Shown here: positions 44,754 to 54,483 of the stretch, piece after piece
Layout: each line of letters opens with the position of its first letter
How positions within the stretch are numbered: position 1 is the first letter of the stretch
Assembly (NCBI RefSeq): GCF_016735595.1
Contig: NZ_JAERRB010000004.1
Location: forward strand, 248,001-312,000
Length of the DNA stretch: 64,000 nt
Origin: Chryseolinea lacunae
Lineage (GTDB): Bacteria; Bacteroidota; Bacteroidia; Cytophagales; Cyclobacteriaceae
Direction: 5' to 3'
Position numbers and translations under genes: made by a program
Notes under the pieces: model-generated
Databases searched by the model: none
Told to the model about the DNA's origin: nothing
What the model saw: only the letters and a program-made list of their open reading frames with translations

Positions 44754-46874
44754 CTATAGTTTGATCCCCTTCCATTCCGCCTTTTTCAAGGCGATAAAGA
44801 AATTATTGTATGGATCATAGCCGATGTGGTCATACATCAGTGGAATGGTGCTGATGCCCTGCAGCGTGATCACACCATACTGACCATCGCGTTCCACAAT
44901 CACATAATTGTTGTTCAGATCCTGAAGGCTGTTGTATTTTGGATTGATGAGCACACGCCCTTTGGCATCGGCAAGGCCCAGCAGTTTTTCTTGCCGGATG
45001 AGCATGTTGCCATGGGGAAGGATCGTGACCTGCTCGTAGCGCACGGGCAAAATCAACGCGCCGGTTTTGTCGATCACGCCTTGCAGTCCTTTTTGTTTCA
45101 CCAGTGAAAATCCATTTTTAAACGGTGTCACTTCTTCATACACGGGTTGAATGGCGATGCGGTCGTCGTGCCCGATAAAGCCCCACTTGCCGCGGATCTT
45201 GATGGCCGCGAGCGTTTCGCTGAACGGTTGAATGCCATCGTAGCGATTGGCCACGCGCAACCTTCCCTGCGCATCCACAAAACCAAACTGACCGTTTTTC
45301 TTGATGGCCCGCAACCCTTCCGACTCCGGATATATTTTTTCGATGGCGCCATCCGGTTGCACCTGCCGGTTCACGATGATGCCGTTGAGGTCGATCTCCC
45401 ACAAGGTTCCCGAGGGCAATTGTTCGATAATATGCTGGTCGTTGATGACCATCGGATTTGCCGAAAAATAAATCACGTTGCCATCAAACGATTTGAGGTA
45501 AGTGTTTTTGCCTGCACGTTCCACAAAGCGGTCGGCCGAGATGAGGCGGAGCTTTGATGTGCGGGGCGTTACCTTCCATTCTTCGCGTTGGTTGATGATG
45601 CCATACTGCCCGTGAAACTTCACCACCATGTTGTCGTGCAGTTGTTGCAGGATGGAATCATAGGTGCAGGCCACCACTTCTTTTCCGGAAGCGTTGATGG
45701 CGCCCCAATAGTTGCGCACCACCACGGGAAACAGTTGGCCCGTGAAGGGAAGGATGCGACCGTAGGGCTTGGTGTGGAGCGGTTTGCCCAGCGAGTCCAG
45801 CACAATCCAGTTGTCTTTTCCTTCCTGCCGTGTGTTGGTGATGTAGTAGGGATGATCGATGACAAGGTTATCGTAGCGGGCTTCAATCAACACCTTTCCG
45901 CTTTGGTTGATGACACCGAGTTTTTTGTCTTTCGAGAAGAGGGCTTTGCCGCGCACAAATTTGCCCAGCGACGAAAAGTTGGATGCGAAAAAAGGTTTTA
46001 GTGCATAGTCTTCCAGTTGGATGAGGCCCGCGGTAGAAACCTTCAGCAGATTTTTGCCGATGGCTTCTATCGAGTCGGCTTGCAGTTTTTGATGGAGTTT
46101 GTTCTGGCCATCCAGAAACAGCCAGTCGTCGCTTTGCCGGGCCGTTACCGAACCATCGTCGCTAATGTTGATGAGGCGATAGGAGGGCTCAAGCTTGATT
46201 TGTCCCTGCCTGTCGATCATTCCTTGTTGGGTGCCTTGATAAATAACGGCGTAATCTTTTTTGAAGAGCGACAGGCTGTCGATGGTGAAGCCCGTCACCT
46301 GTTTTCCATTTTCGGTGAACAAGGCCACCTTGTTGTCGAAGTTTTGCACGGCATAGCGCAGGCTGCCGATGGAATGGATGCTGCTGTATTGCTGCGGGAT
46401 GAGTGTTTTGTTTTCGAGGTCGATGAGGCCGTAGCGATATTGATTGCCCACTTTGGTGAACACGATCGCGCGAAACCCCGACAGGGCAATGCCGTCGTAT
46501 TCGAACGGGATGATTTCTTTTCCGGAAGCATTGAGGCAGCCGGTGACGATGCGCAGCGATGTGATTGATTTTTTGCGGGCAAAGATGAGGGTGGCGTCAG
46601 CGGGAAAAATATCCTCAAACTCGGGCTTGGTCACTGTGTGATTGTCGACAGTGGTGATTCCCCATTTCCCGTTCAGCTTATAGCCTGTGACGGCGTTGAC
46701 TACCGAAAAATTTCCATCGCTCCACCCCAACGCTTCATAGCGGGCCGGGATCACCACCTTGCCCTGGTCGTTTCGAAGACCTACTTTTCCGTTCTCCTCA
46801 AAGACACTGAAACCGTTGGCGGCTGAAAAAAATGTTGACAGCAGCAGCCCAAAAAGACAAAACACACACTTCAT
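44754..46874 (-). CDS. Exported WG-repeat protein
   Basis: A 706-residue secreted protein. A signal peptide (MKCVFCLFGLLLSTFFSAANG) is followed by at least ten WG-type repeats, each with a Gly-x-Trp-Gly or equivalent turn and a basic-hydrophobic strand, such as NGKWGITTVD, RGKWGFIGHDD and KGLQGVIDKTGALILPV. WG repeats bind or present ligands in many Bacteroidota surface proteins; there is no catalytic domain. The 297-base gap to the cyclase gene shows no convincing gene. Confidence 0.85.
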   Translation of the reverse strand: MKCVFCLFGLLLSTFFSAANGFSVFEENGKVGLRNDQGKVVIPARYEALGWSDGNFSVVNAVTGYKLNGKWGITTVDNHTVTKPEFEDIFPADATLIFARKKSITSLRIVTGCLNASGKEIIPFEYDGIALSGFRAIVFTKVGNQYRYGLIDLENKTLIPQQYSSIHSIGSLRYAVQNFDNKVALFTENGKQVTGFTIDSLSLFKKDYAVIYQGTQQGMIDRQGQIKLEPSYRLINISDDGSVTARQSDDWLFLDGQNKLHQKLQADSIEAIGKNLLKVSTAGLIQLEDYALKPFFASNFSSLGKFVRGKALFSKDKKLGVINQSGKVLIEARYDNLVIDHPYYITNTRQEGKDNWIVLDSLGKPLHTKPYGRILPFTGQLFPVVVRNYWGAINASGKEVVACTYDSILQQLHDNMVVKFHGQYGIINQREEWKVTPRTSKLRLISADRFVERAGKNTYLKSFDGNVIYFSANPMVINDQHIIEQLPSGTLWEIDLNGIIVNRQVQPDGAIEKIYPESEGLRAIKKNGQFGFVDAQGRLRVANRYDGIQPFSETLAAIKIRGKWGFIGHDDRIAIQPVYEEVTPFKNGFSLVKQKGLQGVIDKTGALILPVRYEQVTILPHGNMLIRQEKLLGLADAKGRVLINPKYNSLQDLNNNYVIVERDGQYGVITLQGISTIPLMYDHIGYDPYNNFFIALKKAEWKGIKL

Positions 46875-46982
46875 CGGTTGGTAAAGTTAGGGCCATAAAA
46901 TGAAATCAGGGAATTTTTGTGAACTTTGTGGCCTGCTTTGGGGTAGATAACCTTACATCCAAGCCTTTTGAACTGAGACCGC

Positions 46983-48359
46983 ATGTATATCGAACAACTG
47001 TACACCAACTGCCTGGCCGAAGCTGCCTATTATATTGAATCGAACGGAGAAGCCGCCATCATCGACCCGTTGCGCGAAACAGAACCTTATCTGGCCTTGG
47101 CCGAAAAACGCGGCGCCACCATCAAATATGTGTTCGAAACCCACTTCCACGCCGACTTTGTGTCGGGCCACATCGACCTGTCGCGCAAAGTGAACGCGCC
47201 CATCGTCTATGGTCCCGATGCCGAAACGGAATATGAAGTCTATAATGCCAAGGACGGAGAAACCTTCCCGCTGGGCAATGTGAAAATAAAAGTGCTGCAC
47301 ACACCCGGACACACACCGGAGTCGTCGTGCTTTTTGTTGATCGATGAACAGGGAAAAGAACATGCGCTCTTCAGCGGCGACACATTGTTTGTGGGCGACG
47401 TGGGCCGTCCCGATTTGCTCGACGGTGTGATGACCAGCGAAGAACTCGCCAGCATGATGTATGACTCCCTCACCAAAAAAATAAAAACACTTCCCGACCA
47501 CGTCATCGTTTATCCGGCGCACGGCCCGGGTTCGGCCTGCGGCAAAAACATCGGCAAGGAAACGTTCTCTACCATTGGCGAACAAAAGAAATTCAACTAC
47601 GCCCTACAAAACATGTCGCGCGAAACCTTCATCGAAAAAGTGACCGACGGCATCCTTCCGCCGCCCCAGTATTTCTTCGAAGACGCACGCATCAACAAAA
47701 GCGGCTACGATCCCATCGACGATGTGATCGCCGGAAACACCACACCGCTGTCGTCGGCAACCTTTGACGCCGCCGTGAAAGACGGTGCCATCATTCTCGA
47801 CACGCGCGCGGCCGACGACTTTGAGAAAGGCTACATCCCTGGTTCCATCAACATCGGCCTCAACGGACAGTTTGCCGTGTGGGTGGGAACCCTCATCGAT
47901 ATCTACAAAGACCTGGTGCTCATTACCGATGCGGGCAAGGAAAGCGAAACCGTGCTTCGCCTCGCACGCGTGGGCTACGAAAAAGTGAAGGGCTATCTCG
48001 ACGGCGGTGTGAACACCTATGCGGGCAAGCTTGAAACGGTGCACTCCATCACGGCTACGGCAGTGGCCAGCGAAATTGCACAGGGCGCCGAAGTGCTCGA
48101 TGTGCGCAAGCCCGGCGAATGGAATGTGAGCCACCTCAAAGGTGCCACCTTTGTGCCGCTGGCTGACTTCCCGGTGGCAACTAACCTGCTCGACAGAAAC
48201 AAACCCTACATTGTTCATTGTGGTGGCGGCTACCGCTCCATGACGGCCATCTCGCTCATGAAGAACTATGGCTTCACCAACCTCATCAACGTCTACGGTG
48301 GTTTCGGCGCTATGCAACAGGCCGGCCTGCAGATTGTGAGTGAGGAAGTGGAGGCCTAA
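46983..48359 (+). CDS. MBL-fold persulfide dioxygenase-like protein with two rhodanese domains
   Basis: A 458-residue protein of the ETHE1/CstB-like group that handles glutathione or related persulfides. The metallo-beta-lactamase domain has the iron-ligand block THFHADFVSGH, LHTPGHTPESSCFLL and FSGDTLFVGDVGRPD. The first rhodanese (about 265-355) lacks its Cys: the active-loop position reads LVLITDAGKESE. The second (about 370-458) keeps it in YIVHCGGGYRSM. It is transcribed alone, so it was probably recruited for sulfide detoxification. Confidence 0.9.
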   Translation: MYIEQLYTNCLAEAAYYIESNGEAAIIDPLRETEPYLALAEKRGATIKYVFETHFHADFVSGHIDLSRKVNAPIVYGPDAETEYEVYNAKDGETFPLGNVKIKVLHTPGHTPESSCFLLIDEQGKEHALFSGDTLFVGDVGRPDLLDGVMTSEELASMMYDSLTKKIKTLPDHVIVYPAHGPGSACGKNIGKETFSTIGEQKKFNYALQNMSRETFIEKVTDGILPPPQYFFEDARINKSGYDPIDDVIAGNTTPLSSATFDAAVKDGAIILDTRAADDFEKGYIPGSINIGLNGQFAVWVGTLIDIYKDLVLITDAGKESETVLRLARVGYEKVKGYLDGGVNTYAGKLETVHSITATAVASEIAQGAEVLDVRKPGEWNVSHLKGATFVPLADFPVATNLLDRNKPYIVHCGGGYRSMTAISLMKNYGFTNLINVYGGFGAMQQAGLQIVSEEVEA

Positions 48360-48421
48360 CACAAACGTTTGAAACGGGAGCGCGCAAAAAGTATCCGGGC
48401 ACTCACCATGCAACTGGGTTT

Positions 48422-48458
48422 AAAATGAAGTATTATTAAGAATAAATCACTTCATTTT
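48422..48458. repeat. Perfect inverted repeat before the transglutaminase operon
   Basis: AAAATGAAGT (48422-48431) and ACTTCATTTT (48449-48458) form a perfect 10-base inverted repeat with a 17-base A+T-rich spacer. The second arm ends 2 bases before the ATG. It could be a dimeric-repressor operator or an RNA hairpin that hides the start codon. Confidence 0.6.
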
Positions 48459-48460
48459 CT

Positions 48461-51400
48461 ATGTCCATCAAAGTTGCTATCCGGCATCAGACTTCCTATG
48501 CATACGATCGGTCCGTAAACCTCTCGCCGCACACCTTCCGGTTGAAGCCCGCGGCGCATTGCCGCACACCCATCTTGTCGTATTCGCTGAAGATAGCGCC
48601 GGAAAATCATTTCATGAACTGGCAGCAGGACCCCTTTGGTAACTTCCTGGCCCGCGTGGTGTTTCCGGAGAAGACCACCGCGTTGAAGTTTGAAGTGGAA
48701 GTGATCGCCGAAATCATCGTTATCAATCCCTTTGATTTTTTTATAGAGAAATACGCGGAGCAATTTCCGTTTCAATATGATGCGCAGCTTCAGAAAGAAT
48801 TGCTTCCCTATTTTGAAACCGCCGATGCCGGCCCGGTCTTCACCGCGTGGCTGAAAGAAATTGATCCCTCGAAAAAAAATATGCGCACCATCGATGCACT
48901 GGTTCATCTGAATCAGTCGGTGCGTCAATATGTGAATTACACCATTCGTTTCGAGCCGGGTGTTCAGACGACCGAAGAAACGCTGCAGCTCAAAAGCGGA
49001 TCGTGTCGCGACTCTGCGTGGTTGCTGGTGCAGGCCATGCGCCGGTTGGGATTGGCCGCGCGTTTTGTGTCGGGCTACCTCATTCAACTGAAAGCCGACA
49101 CCCAGGCCCTCGACGGACCATCGGGCACCGACCACGACTTCACCGACCTGCATGCGTGGGCCGAAGTGTATGTGCCCGGCGCAGGCTGGATTGGCCTCGA
49201 TGCAACGTCAGGTCTATTTGCCGGAGAAGGCCACATACCGCTGTGCTGCACACCTGACCCCGTGAGTGCCGCGCCCGTTTCGGGCATGACCGACGTTTGT
49301 GAGACAATCTTCTCCTACAAGAACGAGGTGTTCCGCATTCACGAAGATCCACGCGTCACCAAACCTTATAGCGAGCAGCAGTGGTCCGACATCATGGCCC
49401 TGGGCAACAAAGTGGAAGACGACCTGCAACGCGGCGACGTGCGTCTCACCATGGGCGGAGAACCCACCTTTGTTTCGGTCGACGACATGGAGGCGAAAGA
49501 ATGGAACACCGCCGCCGATGGCCCGCACAAACGCAAACTGGGCGCGCAATTGATCAAGCGACTGAAGAACAGCTTTGGCAAAGGAGGACTTGTTCACACA
49601 GGTCAGGGCAAGTGGTATCCAGGTGAACCATTGCCCCGCTGGCAATACTCGGCCCTCTGGCGCAACGACGGCTATCCCATCTGGAAAAACGACGCGCTGC
49701 TCGACCTCGAAGATCAACAGTCGCACTATACCGTAGAGAACGCCCATCGATTTTCGGTTGAGCTTACTAAGTTTTTAAACATCCCTGCCGAGCATGTGCA
49801 CCCCGCGCTGGAAGATGCATTCTTCTTTTTGTGGGAAGAAAGCCGCGTGCCGGTGAACATCGATCCCTACACGGCCAACCTCGACGATCCGCTGGAACGA
49901 AAGAAGCTGGCCGAGTTGCTGGTGAACGGTCTTGCGAAACCCGCAGGCTATGTCATTCCCATGGAGTGGAATCATTGGAACAACCGCTGGCTGTCGGGCC
50001 GTTGGGAATTCAGAAACAAACACCTGGTGTTGCTGCCGGGCAATTCGCCCATGGGCCTGCGCCTTCCGCTGAAGTCATTATTATATACAAGTCCGAAAAG
50101 AACACAACGCCCGGTAGAGCGCAGCACGTTCGAAGAGCTTCCGGGCATGGAGTCGTTTCACGAAAATGTGCAGCTGCGCTATTTGCAGGAAACAAAAATT
50201 TCGGAACTGCCCAAAGAGTTTTTTGCCACCACCGTGGTGGAAGAAGAAGTGCCAAAAGATCTGAAAGAGAAGCTTGCCAAAAAGGACGAGCCCAAAGATC
50301 CCGGAACACTTTTCGACGGCTACACCGTGAAGACCGCGTTGTGCATCGAGGTGCGCAACGGCAAAGTGTATCTCTTCATGCCCCCGCTGCAATATGCCGA
50401 ACACTACATGGACTTGCTGGCCTCTATTGAAGCCACAGCCGAAAAGCTAAACATGAAGGTGGTGATTGAAGGCTACGAATGCCCGCGCGACAACCGCATC
50501 ACCAAGCTTGGTTTGTCGCCCGACCCCGGCGTGCTGGAAGTGAACATTCACCCGGCAAAGAACTGGCGCGAGTTGGTGAACAACTACGACATTCTGTTCG
50601 AGCAGGCGCGTTTGTGTCGCCTGGGCAGCGAGAAGTTTATGCTCGATGGCAAACATACGGGCACCGGTGGCGGCAACCACATCACCATTGGCGGCGTCAC
50701 ACCCTCCGACAGTCCGTTGCTGCGACGTCCCGATTTACTGAGAAGCCTCATCACCTATTGGCAGCATCACCCGGGGTTGTCCTATCTGTTCTCATCCCAA
50801 TTCATCGGCCCCACCAGCCAGGCGCCCCGTGTGGACGAAGGCCGACAGGAAATGTTATATGAACTGGAGATTGCCTTCAGTCAGATTCCCGACCACGGCG
50901 ATGTGCCCTTCTGGATGGTGGACAGAATTTTCCGGAACCTGCTCATCGACATCACGGGCAACACCCATCGCGCCGAATTTTGCATCGACAAACTTTACTC
51001 ACCCGACAGCGCCACGGGGCGCCTGGGTATTCTCGAGTTCAGGGCGTTCGATATGCCGCCCAACAAGCAGATGTGCATTGTGCAGTTGCTGTTGTTGCGC
51101 AGCCTGGTTGCGTGGTTCTGGAAAACACCCTACAAACACAAGCTTGTGCGCTGGGGCACCACGTTGTATGACAAGTTTATGTTGCCACACTATGTTCAGG
51201 AAGACCTGGCCGAAGTGGCGCGCGATCTGGAACAAGCCGGCTATCCGTTCAAGCTTGCATGGCTGGAACCGTTCTTTGAATTCCGTTTCCCGCTCTATGG
51301 AAAAATCACCGTGCAAGACATGAGCCTGCAACTGCGCATGGGCATTGAACCGTGGCATGTGTTGGGTGAAGAATCCGCCAGTGGTGGAACCGCCCGGTTT

Positions 51401-51895
51401 GTTGATTCTTCTGTGGAGCGCGTGGAAGTGAAGCTCGTCAACTTCAACAAAGACCGCTACATGGTGACGTGCAACGGCACGGCAGTGCCGCTGTCAGACA
51501 CGCCGGTGAAAGGCGAGTATGTGGCCGGCGTGCGTTATCGTGCGTGGAGTCCGCCATCGGCCTTGCACCCCACGCTGGGCAAGGATGTGCCGTTGGTGTT
51601 TGATGTGGTCGATACCTGGAACAACCGCTCCATTGGAGGCTGCACCTATCATGTGGCCCACCCCGGCGGAAGAAACTACGACACCTTTCCGGTCAATTCG
51701 TATGAGGCCGAAGGGCGGCGCATCAGCCGCTTCTGGAGCGAAGGCCATACGCAGGGACCCATCACGCCCACCGAATCGTATGCGGCGGGCGTTGGACGAT
51801 ATTTGGAAAAGAACGAGATTCCCAGGAACTTTGACCCGCCTCCAATAAAAATAAGTCCTGAGTATCCCCATACACTTGACTTAAGGCAATTCTGA
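48461..51895 (+). CDS. Large transglutaminase-like protein with DUF2126 domain
   Basis: A 1144-residue protein. An N-terminal bacterial transglutaminase region (about 1-85) and core (about 160-260) have the catalytic triad Cys182 in SGSCRDSAW, His231 in LHAWAEVY and Asp247 in GLDATSGL. The rest, about 300-1100, is the DUF2126 part, including LTMGGEPTFVSVDDMEAKEW, GTGGGNHITIGG and RLGILEFRAFDMPP, which resembles a circularly permuted amidoligase fold. There is no signal peptide. It is first in a three-gene operon, 14 bases before the ATP-grasp gene, behind an inverted repeat. Confidence 0.93.
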   Translation: MSIKVAIRHQTSYAYDRSVNLSPHTFRLKPAAHCRTPILSYSLKIAPENHFMNWQQDPFGNFLARVVFPEKTTALKFEVEVIAEIIVINPFDFFIEKYAEQFPFQYDAQLQKELLPYFETADAGPVFTAWLKEIDPSKKNMRTIDALVHLNQSVRQYVNYTIRFEPGVQTTEETLQLKSGSCRDSAWLLVQAMRRLGLAARFVSGYLIQLKADTQALDGPSGTDHDFTDLHAWAEVYVPGAGWIGLDATSGLFAGEGHIPLCCTPDPVSAAPVSGMTDVCETIFSYKNEVFRIHEDPRVTKPYSEQQWSDIMALGNKVEDDLQRGDVRLTMGGEPTFVSVDDMEAKEWNTAADGPHKRKLGAQLIKRLKNSFGKGGLVHTGQGKWYPGEPLPRWQYSALWRNDGYPIWKNDALLDLEDQQSHYTVENAHRFSVELTKFLNIPAEHVHPALEDAFFFLWEESRVPVNIDPYTANLDDPLERKKLAELLVNGLAKPAGYVIPMEWNHWNNRWLSGRWEFRNKHLVLLPGNSPMGLRLPLKSLLYTSPKRTQRPVERSTFEELPGMESFHENVQLRYLQETKISELPKEFFATTVVEEEVPKDLKEKLAKKDEPKDPGTLFDGYTVKTALCIEVRNGKVYLFMPPLQYAEHYMDLLASIEATAEKLNMKVVIEGYECPRDNRITKLGLSPDPGVLEVNIHPAKNWRELVNNYDILFEQARLCRLGSEKFMLDGKHTGTGGGNHITIGGVTPSDSPLLRRPDLLRSLITYWQHHPGLSYLFSSQFIGPTSQAPRVDEGRQEMLYELEIAFSQIPDHGDVPFWMVDRIFRNLLIDITGNTHRAEFCIDKLYSPDSATGRLGILEFRAFDMPPNKQMCIVQLLLLRSLVAWFWKTPYKHKLVRWGTTLYDKFMLPHYVQEDLAEVARDLEQAGYPFKLAWLEPFFEFRFPLYGKITVQDMSLQLRMGIEPWHVLGEESASGGTARFVDSSVERVEVKLVNFNKDRYMVTCNGTAVPLSDTPVKGEYVAGVRYRAWSPPSALHPTLGKDVPLVFDVVDTWNNRSIGGCTYHVAHPGGRNYDTFPVNSYEAEGRRISRFWSEGHTQGPITPTESYAAGVGRYLEKNEIPRNFDPPPIKISPEYPHTLDLRQF

Positions 51896-51909
51896 CGCAA
51901 CGGCACCGA

Positions 51910-54471
51910 ATGGAAAGCATGAATCCCAACACCCCGCTGGAAACCTGGACGCGAGGCTACTTTGCAAACCGAACTTTGTTGGATGAATGCTTTGGCTTTG
52001 AGGGCGAAGTGAAAGACCACTGGAAACGGCTGCTGCACAACATCGAGCAACTGGACCAGGACGAACTGAAAGGACGTCAGCAGGAATTGCTAAAGCTGCT
52101 CAAAGAAAACGGCGTGACCTACAACGTGTATGGCGACACCGACGGCCTCAACCGCCCGTGGCTGCTCGACACCATGCCCCTGCTCATCTCGGGCGCCGAG
52201 TGGCGCATCACCGAGCGGGGCATGAAGCAACGCGCCTATGTGCTCAACAAAGTTCTCGAAGATCTCTACGGCGAACGCAAACTCCTGAAGGAACGCATCA
52301 TTCCGCCCGAACTCATCTATGCACACTCGGGTTTTCTTCGCCCGTGCGATAAAATAAAACTACCCGGTGCCAACCAACTGATCCTCTACGCCGCCGACCT
52401 GTCGCGCGGACCCGATGGAAAAGTGTGGGTGCTGAAAGACAGAACCCAGGCGCCTTCGGGTATGGGCTATGCTTTGGAAAACCGCAGTGCCTTGAGCCGC
52501 GTGGTGCCCGAATTGTTTCGCGACCACAGCGTGAACAAACTCGGTGGCTTCTTCAACAACATGATGCAGGCTTTTCTCGACATCGCGCCCCAGGGCAAGG
52601 AACAACCCCGCGTGGTGTTGCTCACCCCAGGCCCGCGAAACGAGACCTACTTCGAGCACGCGTTCCTCGCTTCTTACATGGGCTTCACGCTGGCACAGGG
52701 AGAAGACCTGGTGGTGCGCAACGGCTATGTGTGGATCAAAACCGTGGAAGGCCTCGAGAAAGTGGATGTGATTCTCCGCCGCATCGACGACACCTTCTGC
52801 GACCCGCTTGAACTTCGCGAAGACTCGCACCTGGGTGTGCCCGGGTTGCTGGAAGCCATCCGCAAAGGCAATGTGTCGGTAGCCAATCCGTTGGGCAGCA
52901 GCATTCTCGAGAACACCGGGCTCATGGCCTTTATGCATAACGTGTTCAAATATTTCCTTAACGAAGATCCCGTCTTCAAAATGGTGGCCACGTGGTGGTG
53001 TGGTCAGCCCAAGGAAATGAATCACGTCATTCAAAACATCGACACGCTGGTAATCAAAAAAATAGATCGCGGCATTGGCTCGGCCACCGTGATTGGCAGC
53101 GCGCTCTCGAAAGCACAGAAAGAAGATCTGGTTCGCCGCATCAAAGCGCAACCCTATTTATATGTGGGCCAGGAAGAAGTGGGTTTCTCCACATCGCCTG
53201 TTTTCATGAAAGGAAAGCTGGAGCCGCGCTACACCGTGCTGCGAACATTCCTGGTGGCGGCCAAAGGTGGCTACGACATCATGCCCGGCGGATTGACGCG
53301 CTGCTCTCCCGAAAAAGGAAGTTTCCTCGTTTCGAATCAGGATGGTGGCATTGCCAAAGACACGTGGGTTGAAAATACTCCAAAGACCAACACGCCGTCG
53401 TTGCTGCATCACTCCGATCTGAAACGCAAGGCCGTGTTGCCCAGTCGCGCAGCCGAGAATTTGTTCTGGGTGGGGCGCTATGCACAACGGGTGGTTCGCA
53501 CGTCACGGTTCATTCGCATCGTGATCCGTAACCTGGGCCAAAGCGGATACCTCAACAACGGGCAAGAGTCGGAAGCACAGAAAGCATTGCTCCGCACGGT
53601 CACACACATCACGGGAAGTTATCCCGGATTTTTGGAAGAAGACGAAACCGTGACGGTCGACAATCGCCTCACGGAAATTCATAAACTGATCTGTCACGAA
53701 AACGAAGAAGGCAGCATCCTCTATACCGTGAACAGTTTGTTGAAGGCCATGTATGCCGTGCGCGACCGCTGGTCTATCGACAACTGGCGCATCATCGACG
53801 ACATGGAAGATACGAAGCGCAAGCTGGCCGTGCTGGAGCCGCAGGGCATCCGCCATGTGTTCACGCTGCTCGACCAGATGAACGGAAGCATCCTGTCGTT
53901 CCTGGAAATGAATCGCCAAAGCATGTATCGCGGCGAAGGCTGGCTCATGTATCGCATCGGTCAGCTCATTGAAGAAATTTCGCTGGAGCTCACCCAGTAC
54001 AGGGCGTTGCTCACGTTTCAATATGAAGAGCATGTGGAGTTTCAGATTCTGGAAGCCTTGTTGGTGAGCAACCAGAACCTCTCCAACTATCGGTCGGTCT
54101 ACCGCACCTATTTCGACATCGCCCCGGCATTAGACCTGTTGTTCCTCAACAAGCAAAACCCCATCTCCATTTTGTCGCAGCTTGAACAACTGTTGAAATT
54201 TGTGGAGCAACTGCCGCAAAAAGAAAAAGGCGCGCACGACAGCGAAATCTCGAACATCGTGTTTGAATGCTACAGCCTGGTACGCCTTATCAATGTGGAT
54301 AAACTGATGGAGGTGGATAAAGAACTTGAATTCAGGCTGGAGCTCGACAGGGTGTGTGAACTGCTGAGCGCAAAAATATCGGTGCTGTCGGTGAAGCTCA
54401 CCGCGCTGTATTTCAGTCACTCCATCTATCAATCGCAAGGCTCGAAAGACAACTACAAGCTGGAAGTTTAA
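51910..54471 (+). CDS. Circularly permuted ATP-grasp protein fused to alpha-E domain
   Basis: An 853-residue fusion. Residues about 1-490 are the circularly permuted type 2 ATP-grasp domain: NGVTYNVYGDTDGLNRPW, GMKQRAYVLNKVLEDLYGE, VVLLTPGPRNETYFEHAFL and VMPGGLTRCS-like IMPGGLTRCSPEKGSFL. Residues about 500-850 are the all-helical alpha-E domain, beginning LPSRAAENLFWVGRYAQR. ATP-grasp enzymes of this group are thought to form peptide-like amide bonds. The two parts are separate genes in many genomes. It lies between two transglutaminase genes with gaps of 14 and 12 bases. Confidence 0.95.
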   Translation: MESMNPNTPLETWTRGYFANRTLLDECFGFEGEVKDHWKRLLHNIEQLDQDELKGRQQELLKLLKENGVTYNVYGDTDGLNRPWLLDTMPLLISGAEWRITERGMKQRAYVLNKVLEDLYGERKLLKERIIPPELIYAHSGFLRPCDKIKLPGANQLILYAADLSRGPDGKVWVLKDRTQAPSGMGYALENRSALSRVVPELFRDHSVNKLGGFFNNMMQAFLDIAPQGKEQPRVVLLTPGPRNETYFEHAFLASYMGFTLAQGEDLVVRNGYVWIKTVEGLEKVDVILRRIDDTFCDPLELREDSHLGVPGLLEAIRKGNVSVANPLGSSILENTGLMAFMHNVFKYFLNEDPVFKMVATWWCGQPKEMNHVIQNIDTLVIKKIDRGIGSATVIGSALSKAQKEDLVRRIKAQPYLYVGQEEVGFSTSPVFMKGKLEPRYTVLRTFLVAAKGGYDIMPGGLTRCSPEKGSFLVSNQDGGIAKDTWVENTPKTNTPSLLHHSDLKRKAVLPSRAAENLFWVGRYAQRVVRTSRFIRIVIRNLGQSGYLNNGQESEAQKALLRTVTHITGSYPGFLEEDETVTVDNRLTEIHKLICHENEEGSILYTVNSLLKAMYAVRDRWSIDNWRIIDDMEDTKRKLAVLEPQGIRHVFTLLDQMNGSILSFLEMNRQSMYRGEGWLMYRIGQLIEEISLELTQYRALLTFQYEEHVEFQILEALLVSNQNLSNYRSVYRTYFDIAPALDLLFLNKQNPISILSQLEQLLKFVEQLPQKEKGAHDSEISNIVFECYSLVRLINVDKLMEVDKELEFRLELDRVCELLSAKISVLSVKLTALYFSHSIYQSQGSKDNYKLEV

Positions 54472-54483
54472 AACCACGAAACC

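Noticed and set aside
44498-44820. Short open frames in the gap between the cyclase and WG-repeat genes
   Set aside because: Both strands have frames of about 66 codons without family features; they overlap each other and the WG-repeat gene end.
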